Positions 5,563 to 6,352 of a stretch of 6,352 bases of DNA are shown here, piece by piece. The stretch comes from CAUPWF01 sp964367685 (lineage in GTDB: Bacteria > Bacillota > Clostridia > Lachnospirales > Lachnospiraceae), in contig CAYIYM010000056.1 in the NCBI GenBank assembly GCA_964367685.1, positions 1 to 6,352 of the forward strand, written 5' to 3'. Every line of letters starts with the position of its first letter. Position 1 is the stretch's first letter. The position numbers and the translations under genes were made by a program. The notes beneath the pieces are model-generated. The model worked only from the letters and a program-made list of their open reading frames with translations. It did no database searches and was not told the origin of the DNA.

Positions 5563-5579
5563 AATATATCACCTCACAT

Positions 5580-6157
5580 CTATTCCAAATTGTCTATACT
5601 TCCTTCGCCATTTAAATATGTATAATCATTTCCAGTTATAGCAAAAGGGTCATCTAGAGTTCTAATCCTCACTGTATACAATTTAGTCGAGCTAAGTCCA
5701 GTGAATGAAGCAGATTGCGTACCTCTGTTTACATTACACAAGGCTGTTTTGGGCCAAACATCAATTGCAAAACGAAAATCCACATCATAATCATCTTCTT
5801 GGTTCACATAATCAGCTAAATGCGCATTATATGCTTTGATTTTCATCTCAGTGCTTCCCAATTCAAATGAGCTTGACTCTACTGAATATTTGATTTTATA
5901 GAAAAAATCTTTAACTACAGTTTTAGCTGTTGGATTTGTCCAAATAAAATATTCTCCTGTTTCTTCTGATATGAAATTTCCATTCTCGTCAGCTGGAACT
6001 ACAGTTTGCACTCCATCAACATCAATAAAGGTCATTGTCTCAATCGCTGGATTCAAATTGGATAAAGTTTCTTTTTCTGTTGTATTTGATGCATTAGCTG
6101 TTAAAGATACTGGCAAAAGTAAAGTAACTAATAGCAATCCTCCTAGTAAATTTTCAT
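5580..6157 (-). CDS. Secreted protein of unknown function with frameshifted start
   Basis: About 190 residues that I do not recognise. It has a signal peptide (NLLGGLLLVTLLLPVSLTANA, then SNTTE) and a mature region of about 165 residues. This is acidic, rich in Thr and aromatic residues, and has beta-type patterns such as FIDVDGVQTVVP and YTVRIRTLDD, with a single Cys. The region with ENGNFISEETGEYFIW resembles a small surface-protein fold, but no domain can be named. The ribosome binding site AAAGGAGA with ATG at 6157 is ideal, yet that ATG reads MKIY and stops. The signal peptide is in the -1 frame, reached if the four A after ATG were five. An alternative TTG at 6173 is in frame but has only a poorly spaced site. 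So it is a frameshifted gene, a homopolymer error or an unusual start. Its stop abuts the VanZ-like ribosome binding site. Confidence 0.72.
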
Positions 6158-6209
6158 AAAAATCTCCTTTCAAAACCTCTCTCTTATTGTTTTCTTTTAT
6201 AGTTCTATT

Positions 6210-6329
6210 CTAAACCTTCAACTTTGGTTCCTTTGGCTGATGCATTCCGTACAATGATGCAGAATCCCCAGCTTTTTTTGCAGATTTTAACACAATACTT
6301 GCTAAAACATTACTGATTTTCTTTTTCAT
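6210..6329 (-). CDS. agrD: AgrD-like cyclic autoinducer peptide precursor (Ser instead of Cys)
   Basis: A 39-residue peptide with an excellent ribosome binding site (AAGGAGGG, 8 bases before ATG). It has the three-part layout of AgrD precursors: an amphipathic N-terminal helix (KKKISNVLASIVLKSAKK, about 2-19), a small central core (GDSASLYGM, 21-29) and a conserved tail beginning HQPKEPKLK (30-38). Listeria AgrD has a five-residue ring segment followed by YEPKSP; here SLYGM is followed by HQPKEP, which places Ser25 at the ring-forming cysteine position. Serine lactones are known from Staphylococcus intermedius. Processing needs AgrB, which would lie upstream, outside the window; the bases AATGAGG at the edge could contain the stop of that gene. 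The peptide presumably signals through an AgrC-type sensor not seen here. Confidence 0.7.
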   Translation of the reverse strand: MKKKISNVLASIVLKSAKKAGDSASLYGMHQPKEPKLKV

Positions 6330-6352
6330 TCCGTTTTCCCTCCTTCCTCATT

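Noticed and set aside
5971..6159. 62-codon plus-strand frame opposite the secreted protein
   Set aside because: It is the antisense shadow of the signal-peptide region.
1..6352. CRISPR array, tRNA or rRNA genes
   Set aside because: No regularly spaced repeats and no tRNA or rRNA signatures were seen on either strand.

Overview
The window is AT-rich, has strong AGGAGG-type ribosome binding sites, and carries Gram-positive gene families: a MobV/Pre relaxase, an AgrD-like peptide, a VanZ-like protein and an amidase_6-type secreted enzyme. This points to a low-GC Firmicute, most likely a gut-type Clostridium or Lachnospiraceae relative. That placement is inference; no marker gene is present.

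Layout, left to right. (1) Positions 1-1381 hold a minus-strand mobilization relaxase followed directly by its own terminator. (2) Positions 1382-1730 contain no confident gene. They hold a 9-bp inverted repeat in front of the relaxase, a strong minus-strand terminator with a T8 tail, a small hydrophobic frame of uncertain status and a possible oriT. (3) Positions 1731-3053 are a two-gene minus-strand unit: a secreted cysteine amidase-like protein followed, after a 6-bp gap, by a small membrane-anchored protein. Its promoter lies inside a 16-bp inverted repeat. (4) About 3192-4886 is an IS110-family element on the plus strand. It has a long structured leader of about 260 nt between its left end and the recombinase, where IS110-group elements encode the bridge RNA. 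(5) Positions 4878-6352 are a minus-strand cluster: an AgrD-like peptide gene, a secreted protein of unknown function, a VanZ-like membrane protein and a very small membrane protein whose last codons are interrupted by the IS110 element. The window ends just upstream of the AgrD-like gene, where agrB would be expected.

Without the IS110 element, the agrD-like gene, secreted protein, VanZ-like gene, small membrane protein, amidase and 122-aa protein all run in the same direction. This suggests one quorum-peptide-linked cell-surface locus that the element has split. Two adjacent genes in it have abnormal starts: the VanZ-like frame has AUU where AUG is expected, and the secreted protein's well-placed ATG is one base out of frame. 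The locus may be decaying, or the sequence may contain small errors.

The most interesting system is the IS110 element. Its two ends, joined head to tail, would build a consensus promoter (TTGACA, 17-18 bp, extended TATGAT) pointing into the structured leader. The leader has loops whose sequences match the element's left end and its insertion flanks. Not all of these matches can be right together, because they imply end positions about 10 bp apart; this is stated openly in the findings.
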